Shown: positions 45,822-55,486 of the stretch, piece after piece
Position numbering within the stretch: position 1 is the first letter of the stretch
Layout: each line of letters begins with the position of its first letter
Source of the DNA: an uncultured SAR86 cluster bacterium
Lineage (GTDB): Bacteria; Pseudomonadota; Gammaproteobacteria; Magnimaribacterales; AG-339-G14
Assembly: GCA_902536295.1 (NCBI GenBank)
Contig: CACAWS010000002.1
Location: 1-64,000, forward strand
Length of the DNA stretch: 64,000 nt
Direction: 5' to 3'
The notes under the pieces: generated by a model
The model's input: the letters and a program-made list of their open reading frames with translations, nothing else
Database searches by the model: none
Told to the model about the DNA's origin: nothing
Position numbers and translations under genes: made by a program

Positions 45822-46200
45822 AATTTTCTTTACCTTTTTATTTTTTTCGATTTCAGCTTTCTCAGCAGAAGTTTACTTTGTAAGTCCTTCAGATGGAGAT
45901 GAAGTATCTAGCCCTGTTGAAATAGTTTTTGGACTAAAGGGTATCGGAGTTGCGCCAGCCGGGATAAATTTTCCTAACACAGGACACCATCACCTTTTGG
46001 TTGATCTTGAAGCTTTACCTAATTTGGATAAAAGTATTCCTGCAGACGGAAATCATATTCATTTTGGTAAAGGACAAACTCAAACACTCCTTACTCTTGA
46101 TCCAGGCGAACATACCTTGCAGCTCTTGTTTGGAGATTGGATGCACGTTCCTCACAAAGAGCCAATATTTTCAGAAAAGATTACAATCTTTGTTAAATAA
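45814..46200 (+). CDS. Exported DUF4399 protein
   Basis: A 128-residue protein with a signal peptide (MNKIFFTFLFFSISAFSA). The mature part reads EVYFVSPSDGDEVSSPVEIVFGLKG, then GHHHLLVDLEALP, DGNHIHFGKGQTQTLLTLDPGEHTLQLLFGDWMHVPH. The His-rich pattern is typical of DUF4399, an uncharacterised periplasmic family. ATG 45814 is preferred over ATG 45805. The gene overlaps the flavin reductase by eight bases, so the two are translationally coupled. Metal binding through the histidines is a guess. Confidence 0.87.
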   Translation: MNKIFFTFLFFSISAFSAEVYFVSPSDGDEVSSPVEIVFGLKGIGVAPAGINFPNTGHHHLLVDLEALPNLDKSIPADGNHIHFGKGQTQTLLTLDPGEHTLQLLFGDWMHVPHKEPIFSEKITIFVK

Positions 46201-46221
46201 CTTTAATTACTTACTTCTTTC

Positions 46222-46983
46222 TTAAGCTTTCTCTTTGTAGGATCTAAGTATTTCTTGAGCTTCTTTTGCTAAATCATCTTTGCCAAGTTCTTTATAAGCC
46301 AGGATAGAAATCTCTAAAGCTTTAACAACCTCTGGAGATTTAGACATATGTCGAATGATGTAGTTTGCTCTGTTCACTGCTGCTACATATGCTTTTCTTT
46401 CAATATAATATTCTGCGATATAAATTTCTTGTTTAGCAATCAGATTCCTTAGAAAAATCATTCTTTGTTTTGCATTTCCTGCGTAGTCACTTTCAGGATA
46501 TCTTGTTAGAAATTCACTTAAGTCATCAAAAGATTCTTTTGCCTTGCTAAGGTCTCTCTTGAAAGTCATATCTCCAAGGAACGGAAGTTCGCCAAAAAAA
46601 TTTTTGTCATCTGTAAATTTTGCCAATCCTTTTAAGTAAAAAGCATAAGGCGTATTTGGATGCCTTGGGTGCAAGCTGATGAATCTTTCTGCAGCAGAGA
46701 TCGCTGCATCATAAGAAGAATTTTTATAGTAAGCATAGATGAGCTCTGATTGAGCCTGTTCAGCATACCTTCCAAAAGGGAACTGTCTTTCTAGTGTTTC
46801 TAAGCTAACAATTGCCAAAGCATAATTTCCAGCTTTAAGCCTACTCTGAGCTTGATCGTAAATGTCTTTTTCGATCATCTCGATGGTTATCTCCTCTTCA
46901 GGACTTGAATTACATCCAATAAAAAATATCGATGCAATTGTAATTAAGAGCACATGAAGAATTTTTTTCTTAATAATAACCAT
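46222..46983 (-). CDS. bamD: Outer-membrane assembly lipoprotein BamD
   Basis: Essential part of the BAM complex that inserts outer-membrane barrels. The 253-residue precursor has a lipobox FFIGC (Cys followed by NSSPEEE) and TPR repeats: YDQAQSRLKAGNYALAIVSLETLERQFPFGRYAEQAQ, AAERFISLHPRHPNTPYAFYLKGLA, FLTRYPESDYAGNAKQRM. The open frame runs on to 47292 but there it overlaps rluD; I choose the ATG at 46983 with its clear signal. It is divergent from rluD, a conserved arrangement. Confidence 0.96.
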   Translation of the reverse strand: MVIIKKKILHVLLITIASIFFIGCNSSPEEEITIEMIEKDIYDQAQSRLKAGNYALAIVSLETLERQFPFGRYAEQAQSELIYAYYKNSSYDAAISAAERFISLHPRHPNTPYAFYLKGLAKFTDDKNFFGELPFLGDMTFKRDLSKAKESFDDLSEFLTRYPESDYAGNAKQRMIFLRNLIAKQEIYIAEYYIERKAYVAAVNRANYIIRHMSKSPEVVKALEISILAYKELGKDDLAKEAQEILRSYKEKA

Positions 46984-47011
46984 ACTTTCGACTATTCTAT
47001 CATCAGAAAAT

Positions 47012-47965
47012 ATGAGTATTGAAACTAATAAGGTTTTAAAAGTTCCTGAACACTTGTCCGGTAAAAGAATTGATATCGCTTTGTCTGAATTGATTTCGGA
47101 TGTATCAAGAACAAAAATTAAGAATTGCATTCTCAAGGGACGAGTTTTGTTGAATGAAGAAGTAGTAATTAAATTGAGCATTAAAGTTTCGCTTGGTGAT
47201 TTGCTTGACATTACTTTCGTTGAAGAAGAAGCATTAGAAATAGTTCCAGAAGAAATTGAATTAAAGGTCATAGAGGAAAACAACGAGTTCATAGTTGTTG
47301 ATAAAGCTTCTAATGTAGTTGTTCATCCCGGAGCAGGAAATAAAACTAACACGCTTTTGAATGGGCTTATATTCAGATTTCCCGAATTAAAAAAATTACC
47401 TAGAGGCGGCATCGTTCATAGGTTAGACAAGGATACTACTGGATTAATGATGATCGCGAAGAACGAAAAATCTTTTTTAAATTTATCCAATCAAATATCC
47501 AATAGATCTGTAACAAGAATTTATCAAGCTTTTGTAGTCGGAAAAATTACAAAATCTGGGAAAATCAACGAACCCATTGGAAGACATCCCGCAAATAGAC
47601 AAAAGCAGGCTGTGATTGAATCTGGTAAAGAAGCGTTAACGCATTATTCTCTTGATAAAACTTTTGGAAATTATTCTCACTTATTTTTAAAACTAGATAC
47701 TGGAAGAACTCATCAAATTAGAGTCCATCTTAGCCATATGGGCTACCCAATAATTGGCGACCCTTTATACGGAAGAAAAAGAAGGTTTGCAAAATCAACT
47801 GAAAGCGAGTTGAGAGAATTTATTGAGCATTTTCCAAGACAAGCTTTGCATGCATCATCTTTGGCCTTTCAACATCCAGGCACAGGGAAAAAAATTGAAT
47901 TTTCCTCAGATCTTCCAGAAGATATGAAGACCTTGTTAGACAAACTCAAGCAACTGACTCATTAG
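47012..47965 (+). CDS. rluD: 23S rRNA pseudouridine synthase RluD
   Basis: Makes pseudouridines 1911, 1915 and 1917 in helix 69 of 23S rRNA. The 317-residue protein has an N-terminal S4-type RNA-binding domain (GKRIDIALSELISDVSRTKIKNCILKGRV) and the RluA catalytic motif GIVHRLDKDTTGLMMIAKN with the Asp nucleophile. GRTHQIRVHLSHMGYPIIGDPLYG follows. It is divergent from bamD across a 28-base gap. Confidence 0.96.
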   Translation: MSIETNKVLKVPEHLSGKRIDIALSELISDVSRTKIKNCILKGRVLLNEEVVIKLSIKVSLGDLLDITFVEEEALEIVPEEIELKVIEENNEFIVVDKASNVVVHPGAGNKTNTLLNGLIFRFPELKKLPRGGIVHRLDKDTTGLMMIAKNEKSFLNLSNQISNRSVTRIYQAFVVGKITKSGKINEPIGRHPANRQKQAVIESGKEALTHYSLDKTFGNYSHLFLKLDTGRTHQIRVHLSHMGYPIIGDPLYGRKRRFAKSTESELREFIEHFPRQALHASSLAFQHPGTGKKIEFSSDLPEDMKTLLDKLKQLTH

Positions 47966-48029
47966 ACTTGACTTGTATCTGATGGGTGTCAAAATTCGCT
48001 CCCTCAGGTATAAAACCTAAATATTTATA

Positions 48030-49769
48030 ATGAGTAGAGAAGAAATTAATGGAGGCGATGCTCTTATAAGAGCTTTAGCTGACGAAAATATAGATTTAAT
48101 CTTTGGCTATCCCGGAGGAGCGGCCCTACATATTTATGATGCGATTTATAAACAAAATAAAGTTCAACATATTTTAGTTAGGCACGAACAGGCAGCAGTG
48201 CATGCTGCAGACGGATTTGCTAGAGCCACGGGTAAACCGGGAGTTGCACTAGTAACTTCAGGGCCAGGAGCAACAAATGCTATCACGGGTATCGCAACCG
48301 CTTACATGGATTCTATTCCTGTGGTTGTTATTTCTGGTCAGGTTGCAAGTCATTTGATTGGTTCTGATGCTTTTCAAGAAACCGATATGATGGGAATTTC
48401 TAGACCCATTGTAAAACATAGTTTTCTCGTGCAATCCGCTGAAGAAATCCCTGTGGTTATAAAAAAAGCATTTCATATAGCTACTTCCGGAAGGCCAGGA
48501 CCGGTGGTTATTGACGTGCCTAAAAACATGACGGATCCAAATTATAAGTTTGAGTATAAGTATCCTAAAGAATTGGTTATGAGATCGTTTCCGATTTTAG
48601 GAAAGGGGCAAGATGAAAAAATTGTAGATGCGATAGAATTATTTAGATCTGCAAAAAAACCAGTAATTTACTCTGGAGGTGGAACTATTCAAGCAGATGC
48701 CTCCAAAGAATTGACCGAATTTTCAAAATTGATTGGTTGTCCAGTGACAAATACGCTCATGGGGCTTGGCGCATTTCCTGGCGATGATGACCAATTTGTT
48801 GGTATGTTAGGAATGCATGGAACTTATGAAGCAAATATGGTGATGTCTGAAGCAGATCTAATTTTTAATGTCGGTGCAAGATTTGACGATCGTATAACAA
48901 ACAACCCAAGTAAATTTGGCTTAGAAGCTAAAAAAATTCACATTGACTCAGATCCATCTTCAATTGATAAAATCATTGGGGTTGATCTCGCAATTGAAGG
49001 AGATGCGAAGTTAGTGATGCAACAATTAATAGAGCAGGTTAAATCCACAGGCTTCGATCAAACTATTTATAAGGATTGGTGGGCTCAAGTTGAGGACTGG
49101 AGAGAGGCCCATGGTTTAAATCATGACATGCTTAACCTTAAAAATGAGAGGGATATAATTCTCCCTCAACAAGTTATTCAGTCCTTATATCAAACTACCA
49201 AGGGTGATGCTTATGTTACTTCTGATGTAGGCCAGCATCAGATGTTTGCAGCTCAATATTATAAATTTAAAGATCCTAGAAAATGGATCAACTCTGGTGG
49301 TTTAGGAACCATGGGTTTTGGGCTCCCATCAGCTATGGGAGTAAAATTTGCTTTTCCTGAGGCTGATGTAGCTTGCGTGACCGGGGAAGGAAGTATTCAA
49401 ATGTGTATCCAAGAATTATCTACTTGCGGTCAATATGGTTTACCGATCAAGATTATTAATTTAAATAACAGGGCTTTAGGGATGGTTAAGCAGTGGCAAG
49501 ATATGCAATACGGAGGAAGATATTCTAGTATCTCTTATGAAGACTCTCTTCCAGATTTTGTAAAGCTTGCTGAATCTTTCGGCCATGTTGGTATCAAAGT
49601 AGAAAAGCTATCGGAATTAAACCAAGCTATGGAAGAAAGTTTTGCAATGAAAGATAAATTGGTATTTTTAGACGTTTTAGTGGACCCCGATGAGCATGTT
49701 TATCCAATGCTTGAAGCCGGAGGATCAATGTCTGAAATGCGTTTAAGCAAAGATAAAAAAACTTTTTAA
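48030..49769 (+). CDS. ilvI: Acetolactate synthase large subunit
   Basis: TPP enzyme that makes acetolactate or acetohydroxybutyrate. The 579-residue protein has GYPGGAALHIYDAI, HEQAAVHAADGFARATGKPGVALVTSGPGATNAI (with the TPP-activating Glu), the middle FAD-binding part, and the TPP motif VTGEGSIQMCIQELSTC continuing to LNNRALGMVKQWQ. It is IlvI-like by length and pairing with ilvH one base downstream. A 64-base gap precedes it. Confidence 0.96.
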   Translation: MSREEINGGDALIRALADENIDLIFGYPGGAALHIYDAIYKQNKVQHILVRHEQAAVHAADGFARATGKPGVALVTSGPGATNAITGIATAYMDSIPVVVISGQVASHLIGSDAFQETDMMGISRPIVKHSFLVQSAEEIPVVIKKAFHIATSGRPGPVVIDVPKNMTDPNYKFEYKYPKELVMRSFPILGKGQDEKIVDAIELFRSAKKPVIYSGGGTIQADASKELTEFSKLIGCPVTNTLMGLGAFPGDDDQFVGMLGMHGTYEANMVMSEADLIFNVGARFDDRITNNPSKFGLEAKKIHIDSDPSSIDKIIGVDLAIEGDAKLVMQQLIEQVKSTGFDQTIYKDWWAQVEDWREAHGLNHDMLNLKNERDIILPQQVIQSLYQTTKGDAYVTSDVGQHQMFAAQYYKFKDPRKWINSGGLGTMGFGLPSAMGVKFAFPEADVACVTGEGSIQMCIQELSTCGQYGLPIKIINLNNRALGMVKQWQDMQYGGRYSSISYEDSLPDFVKLAESFGHVGIKVEKLSELNQAMEESFAMKDKLVFLDVLVDPDEHVYPMLEAGGSMSEMRLSKDKKTF

Positions 49770-49770
49770 G

Positions 49771-51328
<1,558 letters not shown>

Positions 51329-51340
51329 TAACAATGCTTC

Positions 51341-52219
51341 ATGATTTTTCTTGACGGCAGTTTAGGCCACGTTCTTATAGAAAGATCCAAAAAAAAGTCT
51401 GCCGGCACATGGTCGGCGCAGTTTCTTTTACAAGATAGTCATTTAATTTCTGAAATCTATGATGAATACATTGAAGCAGGTTCAGACATGATAACTACAA
51501 ATACTTATTCGACGATTCCAAGCTATTTATCCAAAGAAGGGTTAGAAGGCGAAATGGTTAATCTCATTAGGAAGGCCGGAGAGCTGGCAAAAAACTCTGC
51601 TTTAAAATATGAAGGTAAAATTAAAGTAGCTGGGTCTATCCCCCCACTAGATGAAAGTTATCGACCTGATTTAGTTCATAACTTAGAGCAGTCCCTCGAA
51701 GTATATGAGGTTTTGATTAAAGAATTAGATCCATTTGTAGATATTTATTTGTGTGAAACAATTTCTTCAGTTGAAGAAACAAAAAATGTTCTGGAGTCTT
51801 TAAAGCGATTTAACTCTGACAAACCAGTGTGGCTTTCATGGTCCTTAGAAGATTTTAATTCCAATAAGCTTAGAAGCGGCGAGGGTATTAAAGCTGCTTT
51901 TTTAGAAGCGGAGCAATACAATCCTGAGGCATACTTATTTAATTGCACCGACCCGGATTCAATTTCAAAAGGATTGATCGAACTTCAAAAATTCACAGAC
52001 AAAAAGATAGGAGCCTATCCAAATGTTTTTTCTGTGCCTTTAGGATGGACATTAGATAATGACATAAAAAATCAAGTAAGAGATTTGAGTAAAGATGCTT
52101 TCGTTGAATACTGCTTGGAGTGGAAGAAAATTGGGGCCTCAATTTTTGGTGGTTGCTGTGGCATTGGCCCTGACTTCATCAAGCCGATGACAGAAAAGTT
52201 AAGAAATATTTCAAATTAA
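51341..52219 (+). CDS. Homocysteine S-methyltransferase family protein
   Basis: Zn-dependent methyltransferase domain (MmuM/BHMT type) that transfers methyl from betaine, S-methylmethionine or similar to homocysteine. The 292-residue protein has IFLDGSLGHVLIE, ITTNTYSTIPSYL, and the three zinc cysteines: Cys in LFNCTDPDSI and the Cys pair in GGCCGIGPDFI. The methyl donor cannot be predicted. It starts 12 bases after ilvC, so shared transcription is likely. Confidence 0.9.
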   Translation: MIFLDGSLGHVLIERSKKKSAGTWSAQFLLQDSHLISEIYDEYIEAGSDMITTNTYSTIPSYLSKEGLEGEMVNLIRKAGELAKNSALKYEGKIKVAGSIPPLDESYRPDLVHNLEQSLEVYEVLIKELDPFVDIYLCETISSVEETKNVLESLKRFNSDKPVWLSWSLEDFNSNKLRSGEGIKAAFLEAEQYNPEAYLFNCTDPDSISKGLIELQKFTDKKIGAYPNVFSVPLGWTLDNDIKNQVRDLSKDAFVEYCLEWKKIGASIFGGCCGIGPDFIKPMTEKLRNISN

Positions 52220-52223
52220 TTTC

Positions 52224-52252
52224 TTACCAAATTAAATTATTTCTTGTAGTAT
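52224..52252 (+). promoter_or_regulatory. Likely promoter of tRNA-Ile(GAU)
   Basis: TTACCA (52224-52229) and TAGTAT (52247-52252) with a 17-base spacer lie 17 bases before the tRNA, each matching the sigma-70 hexamer at four of six bases. The 50-base gap after the methyltransferase stop has room for little else. Confidence 0.5.
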
Positions 52253-52269
52253 GACTATCCCATTCAATT

Positions 52270-52346
<77 letters not shown>

Positions 52347-52382
52347 AAAACCCTTTTAAATCATCACTTAGAGGGTTTTTTT
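52347..52382 (+). terminator. Intrinsic terminator after tRNA-Ile(GAU)
   Basis: AAAACCCT pairs with AGGGTTTT across a loop of about 17 bases and runs into a seven-T stretch, immediately after the CCA end. On the other strand the A-run could also serve the convergent hydroxylase gene. Confidence 0.7.
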
Positions 52383-52416
52383 AGTTTTAGAGACACTAAA
52401 AAAATTTAATGAAAAT

Positions 52417-53697
52417 CTAGACATTTGGATCTGAATCGATTTCGTATGAAAAAAGCTTAAAACTCTGCATAGCATACAAAACCAGTAAACTTAAAAGACT
52501 GATTGACTGGTGAAGTACAAATACTTGAAAGATCATTAGATTTGAATTGAATAAACCTGAGAAAAATAAAATAGAGATCAAAAGAAAAATTTTGATAGTT
52601 TCATTAATATAATTTAGTTGATAACTCTCAAACCCTTTTAAAGTCACAATTACTGAAGCAATCAGAATTAAAGCGTAAGCATAACTTTCCAGTAGACCAA
52701 GACTGCCAATGGACGAGGCAATAAATGCCGATGTCAAAATAATGAAAGATAGCTGTATCCAGCCATAAATTTTCAAATAGATTGAGTTTTTCGGATCGTA
52801 GACTTCAAAATTTGCTAAGTCATTCCTGAAGATGGGGTAATTTTTCTCTACATCATTGGGGCGCCATTTTGGCGGGGAGAAAATTACTTTAAATTTATCA
52901 GACCATTTTTTTGTGCGGCTGAAATCTTTAATAATCTCGGCGAACACTTCAAAATTTGCTTTGAGAGGATTCCAACTTCGTAGCGGTTTAGTTGTGCCAT
53001 AGATCGGTTTCACTTCGTCTTTTTCAGGTTTATAAGAACCAAACATCCTGTCCCACAGAATGAACACACCGCCATAATTTGCATCGATATAGTCTTTATT
53101 TTGAGCGTGGTGAACCCTATGATTCGACGGAGTAATGAAAACATACTCTAGCCAACCTAATTTGCCAACGTGTTCGGTATGAACCCAGAATTGATACACT
53201 AAATTTATTCCCGCTACTGTGACGAAAACCTCTGGCGGTATCCCAATTAGAAACATTGGCAAGTAGAAAATCCACTTCCAAAGAAAACCGGTACTGGTTT
53301 GTCTAAGCGCCGTCGAAAGATTAAATTCTTCCCCATGATGATGCACCACATGCGTAGCCCAAAGAATTTTTACTTCATGATGTAGTCTGTGCATCCAGTA
53401 ATAACTAAAATCGTATAAAAAGAAGGCTAAGATCCACACCCAAAGGTTACTAGCTGAGAATAATGCTAAGTTAAAATAAACTGCTACATAAGCGAATGCA
53501 GCCCCTTGAAGACCAATGCCTAATAAAGGAATAAATCTACTTATTAACCCTAGCGATATACTGGTAAATGTGTCATTAAATCTGTAATTATTTTTGTCAG
53601 TGAAATAGCCATAGAGAATCTCAATAAAGATTAGCAAAAAAAATGTTGGCACCGCCAAATTTATGATTATCGATGAGTCAAAAGCTATGCTTTCCAT
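52417..53697 (-). CDS. Fatty acid hydroxylase / sterol desaturase superfamily membrane protein
   Basis: Integral membrane di-iron oxygenase family. The 426-residue protein has several N-terminal helices, the His-rich motifs HRLHHEVKILWATHVVHHHGEE and HTEHVG, then NHRVHHAQNKD (HxxxHH, HxxHH and HxxHH patterns), and more helices at the C-terminus. This resembles the alkylglycerol monooxygenase (TMEM195) branch more than C-4 sterol desaturases, but substrate is unknown. It stands alone between a terminator and a divergent crotonase gene. Confidence 0.88.
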   Translation of the reverse strand: MESIAFDSSIIINLAVPTFFLLIFIEILYGYFTDKNNYRFNDTFTSISLGLISRFIPLLGIGLQGAAFAYVAVYFNLALFSASNLWVWILAFFLYDFSYYWMHRLHHEVKILWATHVVHHHGEEFNLSTALRQTSTGFLWKWIFYLPMFLIGIPPEVFVTVAGINLVYQFWVHTEHVGKLGWLEYVFITPSNHRVHHAQNKDYIDANYGGVFILWDRMFGSYKPEKDEVKPIYGTTKPLRSWNPLKANFEVFAEIIKDFSRTKKWSDKFKVIFSPPKWRPNDVEKNYPIFRNDLANFEVYDPKNSIYLKIYGWIQLSFIILTSAFIASSIGSLGLLESYAYALILIASVIVTLKGFESYQLNYINETIKIFLLISILFFSGLFNSNLMIFQVFVLHQSISLLSLLVLYAMQSFKLFSYEIDSDPNV

Positions 53698-53780
53698 GAG
53701 AAAATTCTATGTTTTACTTATTGTTTAGGCAATGATTTTACGTTAAAGTTTTTTTGCTTAAAACTTTTATGGAGAAATGA

Positions 53781-54479
53781 ATGACTGATATAGCTAAATT
53801 ATCTAAAGAAGGGGACATCTCAATAATTAAATTGGACGACGGAAAAGCCAACGCCTTTTCTTTTGATATGTTATCGACCGTTCAAGGGTTTCTAAATGAG
53901 ATACCTAAAGATTCAGGAGCTGTGGTTATAACTGGAAGAACAGGTTTGTTTTCAGGTGGGTTTGATCTAAAAACTCTTGCATCTGGAGATGCTGAGGCGG
54001 CAATGAAAATGACTAGTTTAGGGTTCAAAACTCTTCTTGATTTGTATTCTTTTCCACGTCCAATTGTTGCTGCGGTATCTGGGCACGCGGTTGCATTAGG
54101 CTTGTTTACAGTTTGTTGTGCTGACATAAGAATTGGAGTAGAAGGAAAGTTTGTTCTTCAAGCCAACGAGGTTCGCAATAATATGGATATTCCAGTACAA
54201 ATTTTGGAAATTATTAAAGATAGATTAGATAAAAAACATTACTATAAAGCGCTTTATCACTCTGATACTTATACACCAACAGAAGCAGTAACTGCAGGCC
54301 TTTTAGATGAAGTCGTTCCAGCTGATAAATTGATGGAAACAGCTTTGGAGAGAGCTAATGATCTAGCAACTTTGCCTCATCCGCATTACGAGAAAACTAA
54401 ACAATACTCTCAGAAATTAATAGTTGAAAGAATCCTTGAGGCTTTAAATCAGCACGGCACTTACCTTCCTCAAGCTTAA
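53781..54479 (+). CDS. Enoyl-CoA hydratase/isomerase (crotonase) family protein
   Basis: Crotonase-fold protein acting on acyl-CoA thioesters. The 232-residue protein is shorter than usual (~255). The oxyanion-hole and core motif reads SGHAVALGLFTVCCADIRIG, where the usual GGG is ALG. The second-Glu region is QANEVRNNMDIP. The catalytic Glu pattern is therefore atypical and activity is uncertain. Its end overlaps the CFA-like gene by four bases. It is divergent from the hydroxylase gene. Confidence 0.88.
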   Translation: MTDIAKLSKEGDISIIKLDDGKANAFSFDMLSTVQGFLNEIPKDSGAVVITGRTGLFSGGFDLKTLASGDAEAAMKMTSLGFKTLLDLYSFPRPIVAAVSGHAVALGLFTVCCADIRIGVEGKFVLQANEVRNNMDIPVQILEIIKDRLDKKHYYKALYHSDTYTPTEAVTAGLLDEVVPADKLMETALERANDLATLPHPHYEKTKQYSQKLIVERILEALNQHGTYLPQA

Positions 54480-55486
54480 ATTTTTTTCTCAAATAAATAA
54501 TGGGACACGAACCATTCTTTCCCATTATTTATTTTAAAAAATTCTTCGCAAGTTAAGAAAAATATTCTCCATCTGTAAAACCATATATTTTTTTCATCAT
54601 AGTGGGTATTTAAAATTTCTTTAATAATTTTAGAGTCTTTATCCATATTTTTTAACCATGCTTTTGAAGTTTGAGAATAATGTTTCCCATTAATTTCCCA
54701 TGAATTAACAACTGTTAAATCTTCATCAAAAAAATTAAAAATATCTTTTGAAGGCATTATGCCGCCAGTAAAGAAGTACTTGGTCATCCAATCCCTTTCA
54801 TTTTTAATTTCGTAAAGATATGCAGATTGCTTATGGCAAAATACGTGAACAAATAATTTGCCATCTTCAACCATAAGGTTAGAAAGCCGTTTTAATAAAT
54901 TTTTATAATTTCTCATATGCTCAAACATCTCTATGGAAACAATACGATCAAAATTATTTTTTAAATTTAATTGATTCATATCTTGTTTTAAAGCGAGAAG
55001 ATTTGTTATTCCTAGTTCTTTTGCTTTTGATTTAATGAAATTAATTTGATCATCAGAGTTACTGACCGCAGTAAAATTAGAATTTGGAAATTTTTGTGCA
55101 GCGTAAAGAGAAAAACTTCCCCATCCACATCCTAGATCTAAAATTTCTTGCTTTGATCTAATTTCAGCTCTTTCAATATAAGTCTCCAGCATCTCTGTTT
55201 CTGCATCATTTAGGCTTTTCTGATTATTATTAAACAGACTGCAGGAGTATTTGAGTTTGCTTCCCAAAACTTTTTCGAAAAAAGCTGGAGGAACTTCATA
55301 ATGTTGTTTGTTTGCAGATGGAGTGGATTCAGCTATAGGTCCATCTTTCAACGAATTTAATACTGACAGCTTTTCTGAAAACCCGTTAGAGTTTTTTATT
55401 CTTGCTTTGCTAATCGACTTTACTGCAAGTCTTAACAAAAAATCTGGAATCCAGCCTCTTTCTGCGAGCCAAATTCCTAAAATCAT
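54476..55486 (-). CDS. CFA-like SAM-dependent methyltransferase (second copy)
   Basis: A 336-residue methyltransferase resembling the cyclopropane fatty acid synthase / coclaurine N-methyltransferase branch. It has ANKQHYEVPPAFFEKVLG, YSCSLFNNNQKSLNDAE, the SAM loop ILDLGCGWGSFSLYAA and IVSIEMFEHMRNYKNLL. The ATG at 55486 overlaps the upstream cfa stop in ATGA, which fixes the start; the open frame to 55570 lies inside cfa. The actual methyl acceptor is unknown and may not be a fatty acid double bond. Confidence 0.88.
   Translation of the reverse strand: MILGIWLAERGWIPDFLLRLAVKSISKARIKNSNGFSEKLSVLNSLKDGPIAESTPSANKQHYEVPPAFFEKVLGSKLKYSCSLFNNNQKSLNDAETEMLETYIERAEIRSKQEILDLGCGWGSFSLYAAQKFPNSNFTAVSNSDDQINFIKSKAKELGITNLLALKQDMNQLNLKNNFDRIVSIEMFEHMRNYKNLLKRLSNLMVEDGKLFVHVFCHKQSAYLYEIKNERDWMTKYFFTGGIMPSKDIFNFFDEDLTVVNSWEINGKHYSQTSKAWLKNMDKDSKIIKEILNTHYDEKNIWFYRWRIFFLTCEEFFKINNGKEWFVSHYLFEKKI

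Noticed and set aside
46984-47292. N-terminal extension of the bamD frame
   Set aside because: It lies antisense to rluD, and the clear lipoprotein signal begins at 46983.
47966-48029. Possible attenuator leader peptide before ilvI
   Set aside because: No short frame rich in Leu, Ile or Val codons and no terminator/antiterminator pair in the 64-base gap.
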